NCBI RefSeq assembly: GCF_001908235.1
Contig: NZ_LGHK01000081.1
Span: 31,454-95,453, forward strand
Reading direction: 5' to 3'
Origin: Bradyrhizobium sp. NAS96.2
GTDB lineage: Bacteria > Pseudomonadota > Alphaproteobacteria > Rhizobiales > Xanthobacteraceae
DNA length: 64,000 bases
The notes beneath the pieces were generated by a model that saw nothing but the letters and a program-made list of their open reading frames with translations, did no database searches and was not told the origin of the DNA. Of this stretch, positions 27,555 to 36,271 are shown one piece after another; the first letter of the stretch is position 1, and every line of letters starts with the position of its first letter. A program made the position numbers and the translations under genes.

Positions 27555-28211
27555 CTACCGGGGCAGCGCCCCGCCATGTGTGCGGCGCGCAACGGAAGCC
27601 TCTTCACGCGCAGCTACCGGTTGCGGTGCAGCAGAACCAGGCGGCAATTCCTCGACGGGGCGCTCCGAGAGCTGTTGAGGACTCGTGATTGTCTTCACCG
27701 GGTTGGGTGACGGCGCAAGATCGGGCGGCAGATGAGCCGATTGCGCTCCCGCTTCGGCGGCCCCCGTTTGCGGGTTGGCGAGGCTTTCGGCGGCCCCCGC
27801 CACATCCCCGACGATGCGACGGACAAGCGCGCCAACCTGCTCGGCTGAATAGTCTAATGGGCCGAAACCCGCCATGGCGTTCGGGTCGTTGAAGTCCCAG
27901 GCGTTCTCCGCCAACCCCACGAAATCGCGGATGGCGGGATCGGCACTCCAGGCACGACGAAGCGCCGCCCGGCTCAACTCCTGCGGAATGCCTTTGCACA
28001 GGAAGGCCGCGATGTCAGTGGCGGCATCAATCGATTCAATGGGAGGCAAGGTCGAAAGATCCGGCTGGGGGAGATCCGGGACCGCCGGCGCAGGGTCTGC
28101 CGGCGCCGGCGCGTGCGCCTCGACCGCTTGTTCCGGCGCCGGTTCGACGTGGTCGGGCTTCGCCTCCTGCTTGCGACGCGACCAGCGCGCCAGGAAATGC
28201 TCGTCACTCAT
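27555..28211 (-). CDS. DUF3306 domain-containing protein
   Basis: A 218-aa protein starting MSDEHFLARWSRRK, typical of DUF3306. A Pro/Ala-rich linker (residues 20-55) is followed by the conserved core SIDAATDIAAFL, ALRRAWSADPAIRDFVGLAENAWDF-like block and NDPNAMAGFGPLD (to about residue 130), then a low-complexity tail. No signal peptide. ATGA overlap with the DUF3305 gene. The family is known only from formate dehydrogenase neighbourhoods; its biochemical role is unknown. Confidence 0.87.
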   Translation of the reverse strand: MSDEHFLARWSRRKQEAKPDHVEPAPEQAVEAHAPAPADPAPAVPDLPQPDLSTLPPIESIDAATDIAAFLCKGIPQELSRAALRRAWSADPAIRDFVGLAENAWDFNDPNAMAGFGPLDYSAEQVGALVRRIVGDVAGAAESLANPQTGAAEAGAQSAHLPPDLAPSPNPVKTITSPQQLSERPVEELPPGSAAPQPVAAREEASVARRTHGGALPR

Positions 28212-28723
28212 TCGTGCCCACCTTCGTGGTGACGCCGCGCAAGCGCCTCCGGATCGGCGCGTCGCCGCTCACGCTTGACGAACTCCGTCTCGACGTGGTG
28301 CTGCGCGATGAAATTTTCAATCGCCTGACGTAGCACCTCCGGCATCGGCACCGCCTCGACCAGATTGGCACCGGCTTCGGTGAATGCCTCCCCTTCCGCG
28401 GGATCCGCGGTGACCGCCGAAACGACATAGGGCCAGGCGCCCTCGGAAGGAGTCAGTATAATCCAGACACTGGGATCACCGCTGGCGAGATTGTCGCGGT
28501 AGCGCGCTGCTTCCGAACGATAGAGATCGACCATCGCGCTCCCGGCATAAAACAGCGTCGTTCCCCCCTGCTCCCGTAGGACGGTCCACGGCGTCATGTC
28601 AGGCTCATCCGGCAACACGCCGGTGCCACGCCAGACGAAATCGGTCCACGGGGATTCCGCGCTTGCCCGCTCGACCACGACGCCGAGCGGAATGCGCAAC
28701 AATGGCAGGGCGGCGGAACTCAC
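28208..28723 (-). CDS. DUF3305 domain-containing protein
   Basis: A 171-aa cytosolic protein of the DUF3305 family: PLGVVVERASAESPW near the N-terminus, VLREQGGTTLFYAG, LYRSEAARYRDNL, PSVWIIL and a charged C-terminal helix. GTG start at 28723 overlaps the upstream TGA (GTGA) and its stop overlaps DUF3306 (ATGA), so the three genes are tightly coupled. A partner in formate dehydrogenase assembly or regulation is inferred from context only. Confidence 0.87.
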   Translation of the reverse strand: MSSAALPLLRIPLGVVVERASAESPWTDFVWRGTGVLPDEPDMTPWTVLREQGGTTLFYAGSAMVDLYRSEAARYRDNLASGDPSVWIILTPSEGAWPYVVSAVTADPAEGEAFTEAGANLVEAVPMPEVLRQAIENFIAQHHVETEFVKRERRRADPEALARRHHEGGHE

Positions 28724-29728
28724 GTCATGGCCTCCAGGTGCTTGATCGGCAGACCCGTCAACAGATTTTGCGGTTTCATCCGCACAAGCTGATCGGGGCT
28801 CATTGCCAGTATCAGATAGACGCCCTCGCGCCCGACGGCGTCGACGACAAGATGTGCATCGGCGAAAGTCACCCGGAACAACGCCAGCACGCGTGCCATC
28901 GTTCGGTCATCGAGCGTCTCGCCATGCCACAGCCGGTCGCCGATCCCTGTAGCTTCGGCATCGAGCCCGACATACCAGGCGAGTTTCGCATCGCGCAGGG
29001 CGGTGAGCGGCTCAATTGCGACGTCGACCCCGAGCAAATGAGAAATCCAGAGTTTCATGACGTCCGCCAGGGCAGTCGGCCCCCCGCGTTCCGTTGCTGA
29101 AATCGAGCGCAAGATCGAACTGATCGCTGCGATGCCAGTAGCTGTCGGCATTCGCATCGCCCAGGACGTCGACCCCCGCTCCGGTCGCGCCCCCCAACAT
29201 GGAGATCAGCGACAACACCGGCGTCGGGCTTGGTCCGCCGATGACTTCCTCGTCAGCCAGCAGCAACGAATGCTCGTGCGGAATAATGCGCTGAGACCTG
29301 AAGAGCAATTCGGCCGCGCGCAGCACGAACGGATCCTCGCAGCCATCGAGTACGTTGCGCAGGATGACGTGCACGAGCTGGTTCAGGAACAGGGGTGGCA
29401 GGTTGATCGATCCTGACCGAGCGAGCGCAAGATAGGCCGCCTCCAACGTGGGTTCGCGGAGCAAGAGGTCGCGGAACGCCAGCACGAAGCGCCAATTCTC
29501 CCGGGCATCCGCATCGACGATCGCGGCAACCTCTTCCCCGGCAACCGCCCGACGCGGATCGGCGAGCAGCTCCCGATGCAGCCTGCGTTCGATGTCGCAG
29601 GCATCGTCCGGCGGCATCAACTCAGGACGGACGAAATAGGCCTTCAGCAACTGTTCGGTCGCCACGAGCCTGCCGCCCGCATCTCGATCGAGCAAGTGAT
29701 GGCCGCAAGCGATCCAGAAGTCCCTCAT
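28720..29728 (-). pseudogene. DUF6352 family gene with a +1 frameshift in a G6 run
   Basis: Two overlapping frames encode one protein of about 335 aa. The 5' frame (from 29728) starts MRDFWIACGHHLLDRD and runs to YWHRSDQFDLALDFSNGTRG; the 3' frame resumes at GPTALADVMKLWISHLLG and ends LLTGLPIKHLEAMT. The switch is at the C6 run 29080-29085 (G6 on the coding strand). Five Gs would restore a single frame, so this copy has one G too many, or a read error. ATGA and GTGA overlaps with neighbours show it belongs to the fdh accessory operon. Function unknown. Confidence 0.85.
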
Positions 29729-30297
29729 CGCCGTGACGGCTCCGCGCTGATATCCGAAAGATCGAGATCGCTGTCCGGCTCGACGTCATCCTCGACTTGC
29801 ATGAACGAGAACGCATTGCCGTGACGCTGTCCCTCCCGCAGTTGCAGCCTGCGGAACGACTCGCGGACCTCGCCATCGTTTGCCGAGCGGTGGACGGCGA
29901 TCAGCGTGCTGACAGGATGGGTGCAGAGCGACTGCGCAAAGGCGACCTCTTCCGCCGCGGCAAGGTGCGCAGCAGCAAGATCCGGCGCGCCGAACTGTTC
30001 TACCAACTGTTTTGCAAGCAGCTCCACCAACGCGTGGCGGTCGTCCTCTGTTGCAGGGACGATTTGCGCCAACGTCGACCAGCCCCAGGACTGCACGCCA
30101 AGAAAGCCGCTGCGAAACGCTGAACGGGCCTTGCCGCCCAGCTTCGCGGGATTCTGATCGCAAAAGCGGAACGCGCCTGAAACCGCCCAATCTCCCGGCT
30201 CCGCGGCCACGTCGAATACGAACCTGTCGGACGGATCGAGCGCGATGGTCCGCAAGAGTTTCACGAGCGCGGCCCTCCGAGGTTTGGATCGAGCCAT
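29725..30297 (-). CDS. DUF6505 family protein
   Basis: A 190-aa soluble protein of DUF6505: KLLRTIALDPSDRFVFD at the N-terminus, EPGDWAVSGAF, ARSAFRSGFLGVQSWGWST and the later EEVAFAQSLC-THPVSTLIAV block. The C-terminal 25 residues are acidic. The gene overlaps the upstream ligase-like gene by 37 bp and the DUF6352 gene by 4 bp. It recurs in alphaproteobacterial formate dehydrogenase loci; the role is not known. ATG at 30297 is the only reasonable start. Confidence 0.85.
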   Translation of the reverse strand: MARSKPRRAALVKLLRTIALDPSDRFVFDVAAEPGDWAVSGAFRFCDQNPAKLGGKARSAFRSGFLGVQSWGWSTLAQIVPATEDDRHALVELLAKQLVEQFGAPDLAAAHLAAAEEVAFAQSLCTHPVSTLIAVHRSANDGEVRESFRRLQLREGQRHGNAFSFMQVEDDVEPDSDLDLSDISAEPSRR

Positions 30298-30998
30298 GAG
30301 GGAGACAGCAAGCCTTTTCTCAGGTCCTGCCGGACGGTCACTTCTGACCCGATCCGGCGCGTGATGAGGTCGCCATTGTCAGCGATCGCATGCGCGACCT
30401 GCGGCTCACGCGACAGTCGACCCAGGAATTCGCGTGCGATCCCGTCGAATCCATCGGTTTGCCAGCCGTCCAGCGCGCGCATCAGATGCCGCGCAAAGCT
30501 TTCCGTGACCTGAACCGCGCCGGCCTCGCCGAACCCCTCCTGATCCAGTGCGGTAGCGAGCGGATACAGGCCAGCGTCCGTGTCGGTCATCGCAACAGTC
30601 CGGATCATGGCGCCGAACACCAGCCAGCGCGGAGGCTTGTCCTCCTTCGCTGATGGCGGCCAGCCAAGCCGCCCGCCGCCAACAAGGCCACCGTCGACAC
30701 GGACCGTGTCGGGCCAGTCGATCGCGATCGCCTTGTTCGGCGGTGCGTAGGCACGCAAGGCATCGGTCAGCGCCACCATCCCCGCGTAGAAGGCGCGGCG
30801 CGCGGTGTGCAATGGCTCGCTCGGTTCGAGCACGACTGCGAACTCGGCAAGATCGAACCGCCCCACATAGGTCAGTGTACCTGCCCCACTCGCATTTGCG
30901 ATATCGATTGCGTGGGCAAAGGCGTCACGACTTTCGCGCAGCCTCACCAGCGTGAATGGCGGAGGCAGATTGATGGGCTCCGAAACCGCAGAGCGCAT
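30261..30998 (-). CDS. biotin/lipoate A/B ligase-like protein (degenerate active site)
   Basis: A 245-aa protein of the BPL_LplA_LipB_2 type. The N-terminal half resembles the ligase fold: AGTLTYVGRFD, ARRAFYAGMVALTDAL, then AIDWPDTVRVDGGLVGG, which corresponds to the KWPND...G-K-L-G segment of BirA/LplA. The catalytic Lys position is Leu here, and the Asn is replaced. The C-terminal half (FARHLMRALDGW, GLLSPSWLDP) may be the DUF4444-like tail. It is the first gene of the minus-strand fdh operon. It probably binds a cofactor or protein rather than acting as a standard ligase. The upstream open frame is not supported. Confidence 0.75.
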   Translation of the reverse strand: MRSAVSEPINLPPPFTLVRLRESRDAFAHAIDIANASGAGTLTYVGRFDLAEFAVVLEPSEPLHTARRAFYAGMVALTDALRAYAPPNKAIAIDWPDTVRVDGGLVGGGRLGWPPSAKEDKPPRWLVFGAMIRTVAMTDTDAGLYPLATALDQEGFGEAGAVQVTESFARHLMRALDGWQTDGFDGIAREFLGRLSREPQVAHAIADNGDLITRRIGSEVTVRQDLRKGLLSPSWLDPNLGGPRS

Positions 30999-31061
30999 GG
31001 GGGCTGTCGGTGTCAGTCGGACCTCCAGCTTCCTTTTCCTTTCTCGTGAGAATAACTTAAT

Positions 31062-31091
31062 CGAGCAGAAGGATTGACGCGAGTCTGCTCG
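31062..31091. promoter_or_regulatory. inverted repeat in the divergent fdh accessory promoter region
   Basis: The 132-bp gap between the ligase-like gene (minus) and the polyferredoxin gene (plus) contains CGAGCAG (31062-31068) and CTGCTCG (31085-31091), a perfect 7-bp inverted repeat with a 16-bp spacer. It could be an operator for both directions or a hairpin in the polyferredoxin leader. Confidence 0.35.
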
Positions 31092-31130
31092 CGATCGTTC
31101 CCTGCCTCTCGGTGAGGTAAGCGGCTGCGC

Positions 31131-33149
31131 ATGTCCGAACCGCCAAAAGCGATCCTGATCTGCTCGTGCGAGGACACGATGCGTCTCGACACGGGCGCGA
31201 TCAGGCGTGGATGCCGCAAAAGCGAAATCGCCGGATTCCGTCAGCTCTGCCGTGCTGAGCTCGATCATTTTCGCAACGCGGCGAAGGCGGATGGACCACT
31301 CATCGTCGGCTGCACCCAGGAGGCGGCGCTGTTTGGCGAGGAAGCGAAGGAACGTGCCGGGACGATGGAATTCGTCAACCTTCGGGAGACGGCCGGCTGG
31401 TCGGCGGAGGGTGCGAAGGCGGGCCCAAAAATGGCAGCTCTGCTTGCAGCGGCGTCGGAGGCAATGCCCGATTTTCCGTTTGTCACCCTGTCGAGCGGAG
31501 GGGTGGTCCTGATCTACGGCCGCGACGAAGTGGCGATTGAAGCTGGCCGACTGCTTGCCGAGCATCTCGACGTGACGGTCATGATCACAAGGCCAGCACA
31601 AATCATGCCGCCGGCAACGACGTTGTTCCCTATTGTCAAGGGAACGATCCGCAACGCCCGGGGCTATCTGGGAGCGTTCGAGCTGACAGTCGACGACTAT
31701 GCGGCCCCGCACCCCTCCTCACGCAACGCGCTCGTCTTCAAAGCTCCGCGCAACGACCTGACATCGCGCTGCGACATCGTCCTTGATCTCTCGGGCGGAA
31801 CGCCGCTTTTCTCCGCCCACGAACTGCGCGACGGCTATCTCCGTGCCGACCCGCGAGATCCGGCTGCGATGCTGCGTGTAGTGCTGAGGGCGCGCGACCT
31901 CGTCGGCAGCTTCGACAAGCCCAAATACGTCAATTTTACCCCCGAGATTTGCGTCCATTCGCGCTCGAAATTGACGGGTTGCCATCGATGCCTCGATCTC
32001 TGCCCGACCGGAGCGATCAGCCCGGATGGCGATCATGTCAGGATCAATGCGGAAGTCTGTGCCGGTTGCGGGCAGTGCGCCGCGGCCTGTCCGACGGGCG
32101 CAGCGACCTATGCCTTGCCGCCGGCCGACGCCCTGCTTCACAAATTGCGCGCGACGCTGCTGACCTATCGTGAAGCCGGCGGCTCGAATGCGGTTATCCT
32201 GTTTCACGATGGCCAACAAGGCACTGCGCTGATCGATGCTCTCGCCCGCCACGGCGACGGGCTTCCTGCCAACGTGCTGCCGTTCATCGTCAACGAGGTG
32301 ACGCAGGTCGGCCTCGAAGCGATTGCAGCCTCCTTTGCCTATGGCACGGCGGCAATCCGTTTCCTGCTACGGGCCAAACCGCGTCACGATGTCGCCGGTC
32401 TTCGCCGAACCATAGCGATGGCTGATGCGATTGTTGTCGGGCTTGGCTTTTCCGGCCAACGTGTCTCAACCATCGAAACGGATGATCCCGATGTGCTGGG
32501 AGACGTGCTGCGGGCCATCGAACCCGCGCCGGCCGCAAAGACTCCCGCAACCTTCAAGACGGTAGGCAAGCGGCGCGACCTGCTTCGTTTCGCTCTTCGC
32601 GAGTTGCACCGCGTTGCGCCTGCTCCGACTGACGTGATTGCCTTGCCGGAAGGCGCACCGCTCGGAGCGATCAGTGTCAACGTGGATGGCTGCACCCTGT
32701 GCCTGGCCTGCGTTTCGGCCTGCCCCACCGGCGCCCTCCGCGACGATCCCGAGCGTCCCGTGCTCAAATTCGTCGAAGATGCCTGCGTGCAGTGCGGATT
32801 GTGCCAGAGCACCTGCCCGGAAAAGGTCATCACCTTGAAGCCGCAGATCGACTTCCGCGCCGCCACCGCTCCAGCCCGCATCATCAGGGAAGAAGAGCCG
32901 GCGCTTTGCGTCCGCTGCGGCACGCCCTTCGGCGTGAAGAGCACGATCGAGAAGATCGCGGCGAAGCTCGAGGGCCGGCACTGGATGTATCCCGCGGGCG
33001 ACAAGCGGCTGGACGTGGTCAGGATGTGCGCCGACTGCCGCGTCGTCGTCATGAGCGAGCAGCAGTTCGATCCGTTCAACGACATTCCGGAACGCGCCCC
33101 GCCCCGGACGACGGATGATTATTTACGCCAGCGAGAAAACAAGGATTAG
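31131..33149 (+). CDS. polyferredoxin-like 4Fe-4S protein of the formate dehydrogenase locus
   Basis: A 672-aa soluble iron-sulfur protein. The N-terminal third has an ICSCEDTM start and Cys-containing segments; ferredoxin motifs are GCHRCLDLCP near residue 285, CAGCGQCAAACP near 310, CTLCLACVSACP near 525 and CVQCGLCQSTCP near 555. A C-terminal pair CVRCG / CADC looks like a zinc or cluster site. An HdrA-like electron distribution role is plausible, linking formate oxidation or enzyme maturation to cytosolic redox carriers. It is transcribed divergently from the fdh accessory operon and conserved with it. Confidence 0.85.
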   Translation: MSEPPKAILICSCEDTMRLDTGAIRRGCRKSEIAGFRQLCRAELDHFRNAAKADGPLIVGCTQEAALFGEEAKERAGTMEFVNLRETAGWSAEGAKAGPKMAALLAAASEAMPDFPFVTLSSGGVVLIYGRDEVAIEAGRLLAEHLDVTVMITRPAQIMPPATTLFPIVKGTIRNARGYLGAFELTVDDYAAPHPSSRNALVFKAPRNDLTSRCDIVLDLSGGTPLFSAHELRDGYLRADPRDPAAMLRVVLRARDLVGSFDKPKYVNFTPEICVHSRSKLTGCHRCLDLCPTGAISPDGDHVRINAEVCAGCGQCAAACPTGAATYALPPADALLHKLRATLLTYREAGGSNAVILFHDGQQGTALIDALARHGDGLPANVLPFIVNEVTQVGLEAIAASFAYGTAAIRFLLRAKPRHDVAGLRRTIAMADAIVVGLGFSGQRVSTIETDDPDVLGDVLRAIEPAPAAKTPATFKTVGKRRDLLRFALRELHRVAPAPTDVIALPEGAPLGAISVNVDGCTLCLACVSACPTGALRDDPERPVLKFVEDACVQCGLCQSTCPEKVITLKPQIDFRAATAPARIIREEEPALCVRCGTPFGVKSTIEKIAAKLEGRHWMYPAGDKRLDVVRMCADCRVVVMSEQQFDPFNDIPERAPPRTTDDYLRQRENKD

Positions 33150-33202
33150 CCGGAGATTACGAACAAGTAATCAATCGATAAGTAACAAACGGGGAGCGCG
33201 TT

Positions 33203-33619
33203 ATGTTTCGTTGCACGAACGCAAGATTCTTTGTGACCGCGTTGTTTGTTGGTACCATTGCAATACAGGCTGTGCCGGCAGAGGCTGCCGTATCAAAGGC
33301 CGACAAGGCCGTCCTCAAGCGCGCGATCGTGGCCTGCAAGGCGGAAGCGAAGGGCAAGAAGATCAAGTGGCTCTCACGCCGGAAATACGTCAACAATTGC
33401 GTCACGGAGGCAATGAAGGACCATCCCAACATGGACGTCTCCGCCATGCTCAAGAACCGTCCGAATTTAACGGATCTTCCGGTCGAGCAATGGCCCGGGT
33501 ATTGGACCTTCACCAAGATGCGTCATTTCGATGTCGCGCGCCCGAGAAAATCGGTTAGCGCCTTGCGATCCTCCGCAGATCCAATCCGCTGCTCCGGCAT
33601 TTTTGTGCCGGGCGTATAG
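33203..33619 (+). CDS. PsiF-like secreted small protein
   Basis: A 138-aa protein with an N-terminal signal peptide (hydrophobic 10-25, AEAA cleavage near 28-29) and a basic PsiF-repeat-like core: AIVACKAEAKGKKIKWLSRR, YVNNCVTEAM, with two conserved Cys. GGGGAGCG precedes the ATG. The last roughly 32 codons run antisense into the 3' end of the WD40-cytochrome gene, so the natural C-terminus may have been lost. The role of the family is unknown. Confidence 0.7.
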   Translation: MFRCTNARFFVTALFVGTIAIQAVPAEAAVSKADKAVLKRAIVACKAEAKGKKIKWLSRRKYVNNCVTEAMKDHPNMDVSAMLKNRPNLTDLPVEQWPGYWTFTKMRHFDVARPRKSVSALRSSADPIRCSGIFVPGV

Positions 33620-34812
33620 GTGTTCGGACCGAGTTCGAACAATTTCGACACGGTCTCGGGCGTCCATACGATATTCATGCTCTTGAGAGGGTCCGAGAAG
33701 CGATAGCCCGGCAGCGACGCAATCCTGCGCCCATACAGGCCGGCAAGCGTGGGGCCAGCGCGTTGCGCGTCCTTCTCCGACAGAGTGTGACAGGCAACGC
33801 ACGCCCTAAACACCTCGGCGCCGTGATCTCCGGCATAAGCGGCAAGCGGATCGCTCGGCGCGGCTTGCGACGGGCCGACGGCAGCGCCGGTCCGTGCGTT
33901 CCAACGCCGGACCTTGCCGTCGGCGCCGCCGGTCAGCAATGTCGCGCTGTCCGGCAAGAACGCGACCGACCACACGGGCGAACCGGACTCGGCCAGCGTT
34001 TGCGCGATGGTCCGCGCTTTGCGATCAATCAAGGCAACGCCGCCGCCAATTCCCGCAGCCGCCACCGACGTGCCGTCCCGAGAGATTGCCAGCGCGACAA
34101 TAGGCCTCTGCCCAGCTTGCACTTCGCCGCTCTCGTGGCCCTCCATCGTCAGAAAGCGCAGCTTCCCATCGGCACCACCCGCGACGATCTCGCCGTCAGG
34201 CGTGACTGCCACGGCGTTAAGGGGTGATCCCAGCGCAATGACGTTTGGAGTGCCGCCCGCCAATGGCCAGATCCTCAGCTCACGATCGTATCCGACGCTC
34301 ACCAGAGATCTTCCATCGGGCGTGAATGCGACGCCATTGACCTGCTGCGAATGCCCTTCCAGCACCTGCTGCGCGCCATCGCCCAGTGACCAGACGCGAA
34401 CCGTATGGTCCCAGGAGGCAGAAGCCAGTCTTGCGCCGTCCGGCGAGACGGCGAGTGAAACGATCGGCGCGGTATGGCCCTCGAAAACCTGGTCCGGCTG
34501 CTGCCTGCCGGGCGTCCAGATCGCGACCTTCGCATCCGCTCCGGCGGTCACCATTCGCCCATCCTTCAGGAAGGCAACCGCGTTCACCGCATCCGAGTGG
34601 AAGCGGAGGACCTGCTCGGCGGATTCTGTCTTCAGCGACCATCGGATTGCGGCGGTGTCGAAGCTGCCCGACAGCAGGCTGTTGCCATCGCCGGAGATCG
34701 CAATTGCCCGTACCGGCCCGCCGTGACCTGCCAATTGCGCTTGCGCCGACGCAACAAGAAGCGCCAGCAGAGCGGCGGTCATGCTCAGACTGGTGGCTGC
34801 TTCATGGGCCAT
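33523..34812 (-). CDS. WD40 repeat protein with C-terminal cytochrome c domain
   Basis: A secreted 429-aa fusion. A signal peptide (hydrophobic 12-27, AQAQ) is followed by about seven WD40 blades (residues 30-310; repeats such as GHGGPVRAIAIS, GHTAPIVSLAVSPDG, GHSQQVNGVAFTPDG). A class I cytochrome c domain follows, with the haem site CVACH at 338-342 and a likely Met ligand near 405 in GTKMPE. ATG at 34812 is chosen; GTG at 34818 is possible. Periplasmic electron carrier; its nearness to formate dehydrogenase is suggestive only. Confidence 0.88.
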   Translation of the reverse strand: MAHEAATSLSMTAALLALLVASAQAQLAGHGGPVRAIAISGDGNSLLSGSFDTAAIRWSLKTESAEQVLRFHSDAVNAVAFLKDGRMVTAGADAKVAIWTPGRQQPDQVFEGHTAPIVSLAVSPDGARLASASWDHTVRVWSLGDGAQQVLEGHSQQVNGVAFTPDGRSLVSVGYDRELRIWPLAGGTPNVIALGSPLNAVAVTPDGEIVAGGADGKLRFLTMEGHESGEVQAGQRPIVALAISRDGTSVAAAGIGGGVALIDRKARTIAQTLAESGSPVWSVAFLPDSATLLTGGADGKVRRWNARTGAAVGPSQAAPSDPLAAYAGDHGAEVFRACVACHTLSEKDAQRAGPTLAGLYGRRIASLPGYRFSDPLKSMNIVWTPETVSKLFELGPNTYTPGTKMPEQRIGSAEDRKALTDFLGRATSK

Positions 34813-34975
34813 TCGCACTCGCTAGTCTCGTCAACGTTGGCGGCAGTTGCCCGGTTCAATGCTGCATCGCAGGAGAAAAGGTCCACCTGCTACTCAATGC
34901 CGCGACGCCCATTGTCAGCTTGAACCGGATATAGCCTGATCCTATGCTCGGTCGTGACACGTCAAGGATGACGTC

Positions 34976-35215
34976 ATGCAAATACGACCAAAAGCGTATC
35001 TGCATCTCATCTCTTTATGGCGATTGCTTCGCAATGCGACTTCGCCAAGCCCTGAGCGTGTGCCCGCCAAAGCATCGCCGGGGCTCATCTTTACCGCGAT
35101 CGTGCTGGCGCTTCTCCTCGCCATTCTTGAAATAAGCGCTCATCGAGATGAACTGCAATCGCTCGGTCTGGTGGCGGGCGATCAGTTCGTTGCGGCTGCC
35201 CTTTGGGGCCCATGA
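34976..35215 (+). CDS. possible small single-pass membrane protein (79 aa)
   Basis: AAGGA lies 7 bp before the ATG. After a basic 35-residue N-terminus there is one clear transmembrane helix (SPGLIFTAIVLALLLAILEI) and a short tail ending in VAAALWGP. I do not recognise a family. It lies in an otherwise sparsely coding section; the membrane helix and ribosome site make it plausible but not certain. Confidence 0.4.
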   Translation: MQIRPKAYLHLISLWRLLRNATSPSPERVPAKASPGLIFTAIVLALLLAILEISAHRDELQSLGLVAGDQFVAAALWGP

Positions 35216-35231
35216 AGCTTGCCGTTTCCAA

Positions 35232-35450
35232 TCAACGCTTGTTTTCCCTCGGATACACCAACGACCGATCCTCGAAGTCCTCGGCCGGCAAATTGTCCAT
35301 GCTGCGGGCGCTTTGCATGTCATGCAATATCGACGTGCTTGCTGTACCGGAACGCCCGGTCGTCCAGCCCGAGTGTGACCGCGGGATGCCGGTCAGTGCA
35401 GCAAGCAGACCAACGGCGGCGGTGAAAGAGACAATGATCAGAAGCTTCAT
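35232..35450 (-). CDS. small secreted or membrane-anchored protein (72 aa)
   Basis: Begins MKLLIIVSFTAAVGLLAALTG, a signal peptide or anchor, then a short polar domain with the acidic end LPAEDFEDRSLVYP. GGGAGA lies 8 bp upstream of the ATG. Convergent with the preceding small ORF. Composition is like other small rhizobial exported proteins. No family recognised and no function can be proposed. Confidence 0.55.
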   Translation of the reverse strand: MKLLIIVSFTAAVGLLAALTGIPRSHSGWTTGRSGTASTSILHDMQSARSMDNLPAEDFEDRSLVYPRENKR

Positions 35451-35700
35451 GCGAAATCTCCCGCTTTGAAATCCAGAAATATCTTGCAGCGGTATCCAAT
35501 AGTGCCAAGCACGGCACCGCGGTGTGAACCGCCTCACAGCTCTCGCGATGTTGAGCTGAGCGCTCGCTGGTTCCCGATCTGGAACCGGAGCGGATCACGG
35601 GTGAAATGTGAAATGCTTATGCAGTGAAGGCTCGTCAGGAACGGAGGAAAAATCTCTCCGTTACTTTCCAGGGCAGAGCATCCGCAGAAGGATGAAGCCC

Positions 35701-36129
35701 ATGAGGAGCCTCACCATTGTCGCCGCACTGGCAATCATGCTTGGCGGCACTGCGCTTTCGTCGGCGCAACAGAATGCGCAGGGCGCGGTTGAACTGAGCA
35801 ACGGCACCAAGGTGCCGCAGAATCCATCGTTACCGAAACTCAACCTCTCAAACTCCCAGCGTGAGCAGATTCGCAAGGCCGTGCTGACCGAACGCAACGA
35901 GGTGGAATTCCGGCTGGCGGCCACCAAATCCGCCAAGGACTTCACTCCTGCTGTTGGCGCCAAGATTCCAAAGGGAGTTAAGGCCCAATCGTTTCCGACG
36001 CCGGTTCTCTCGCAAATGCCCGAGCTGCGTGACTACATGTACGTGAAGATGAAGAACCAGGTGCTGATCGTGAACGGCATGACCAACAATATCGTTGATA
36101 TCTTCTCGGAGACGCAGCCGCTTTCCTAA
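35701..36129 (+). CDS. DUF1236 domain-containing secreted protein
   Basis: A 142-aa protein with a signal peptide (MRSLTIVAALAIMLGG, cleavage near SSAQQ) and a C-terminal DUF1236-like segment: LSNSQREQIRKAVL, then VGAKIPKGV, MPELRDYMYVKMKNQVLIVN and IVDIF. AAGGA is 9 bp from ATG 35701; ATG at 35692 touches the ribosome site and is less likely. Periplasmic; function of the family unknown. Confidence 0.8.
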   Translation: MRSLTIVAALAIMLGGTALSSAQQNAQGAVELSNGTKVPQNPSLPKLNLSNSQREQIRKAVLTERNEVEFRLAATKSAKDFTPAVGAKIPKGVKAQSFPTPVLSQMPELRDYMYVKMKNQVLIVNGMTNNIVDIFSETQPLS

Positions 36130-36271
36130 CTGAATGGTGGCGACCTCTGCGACCCCCGATTCCTCCGCACGCCAACGGCAATCATTGCCTGAATGTCAGA
36201 GCTTGCACCGCAAGGGAAGTGAGAACAGCCTCACCGAACTACGCCAAATTGCGCGACGGCCGCCGGCCACA

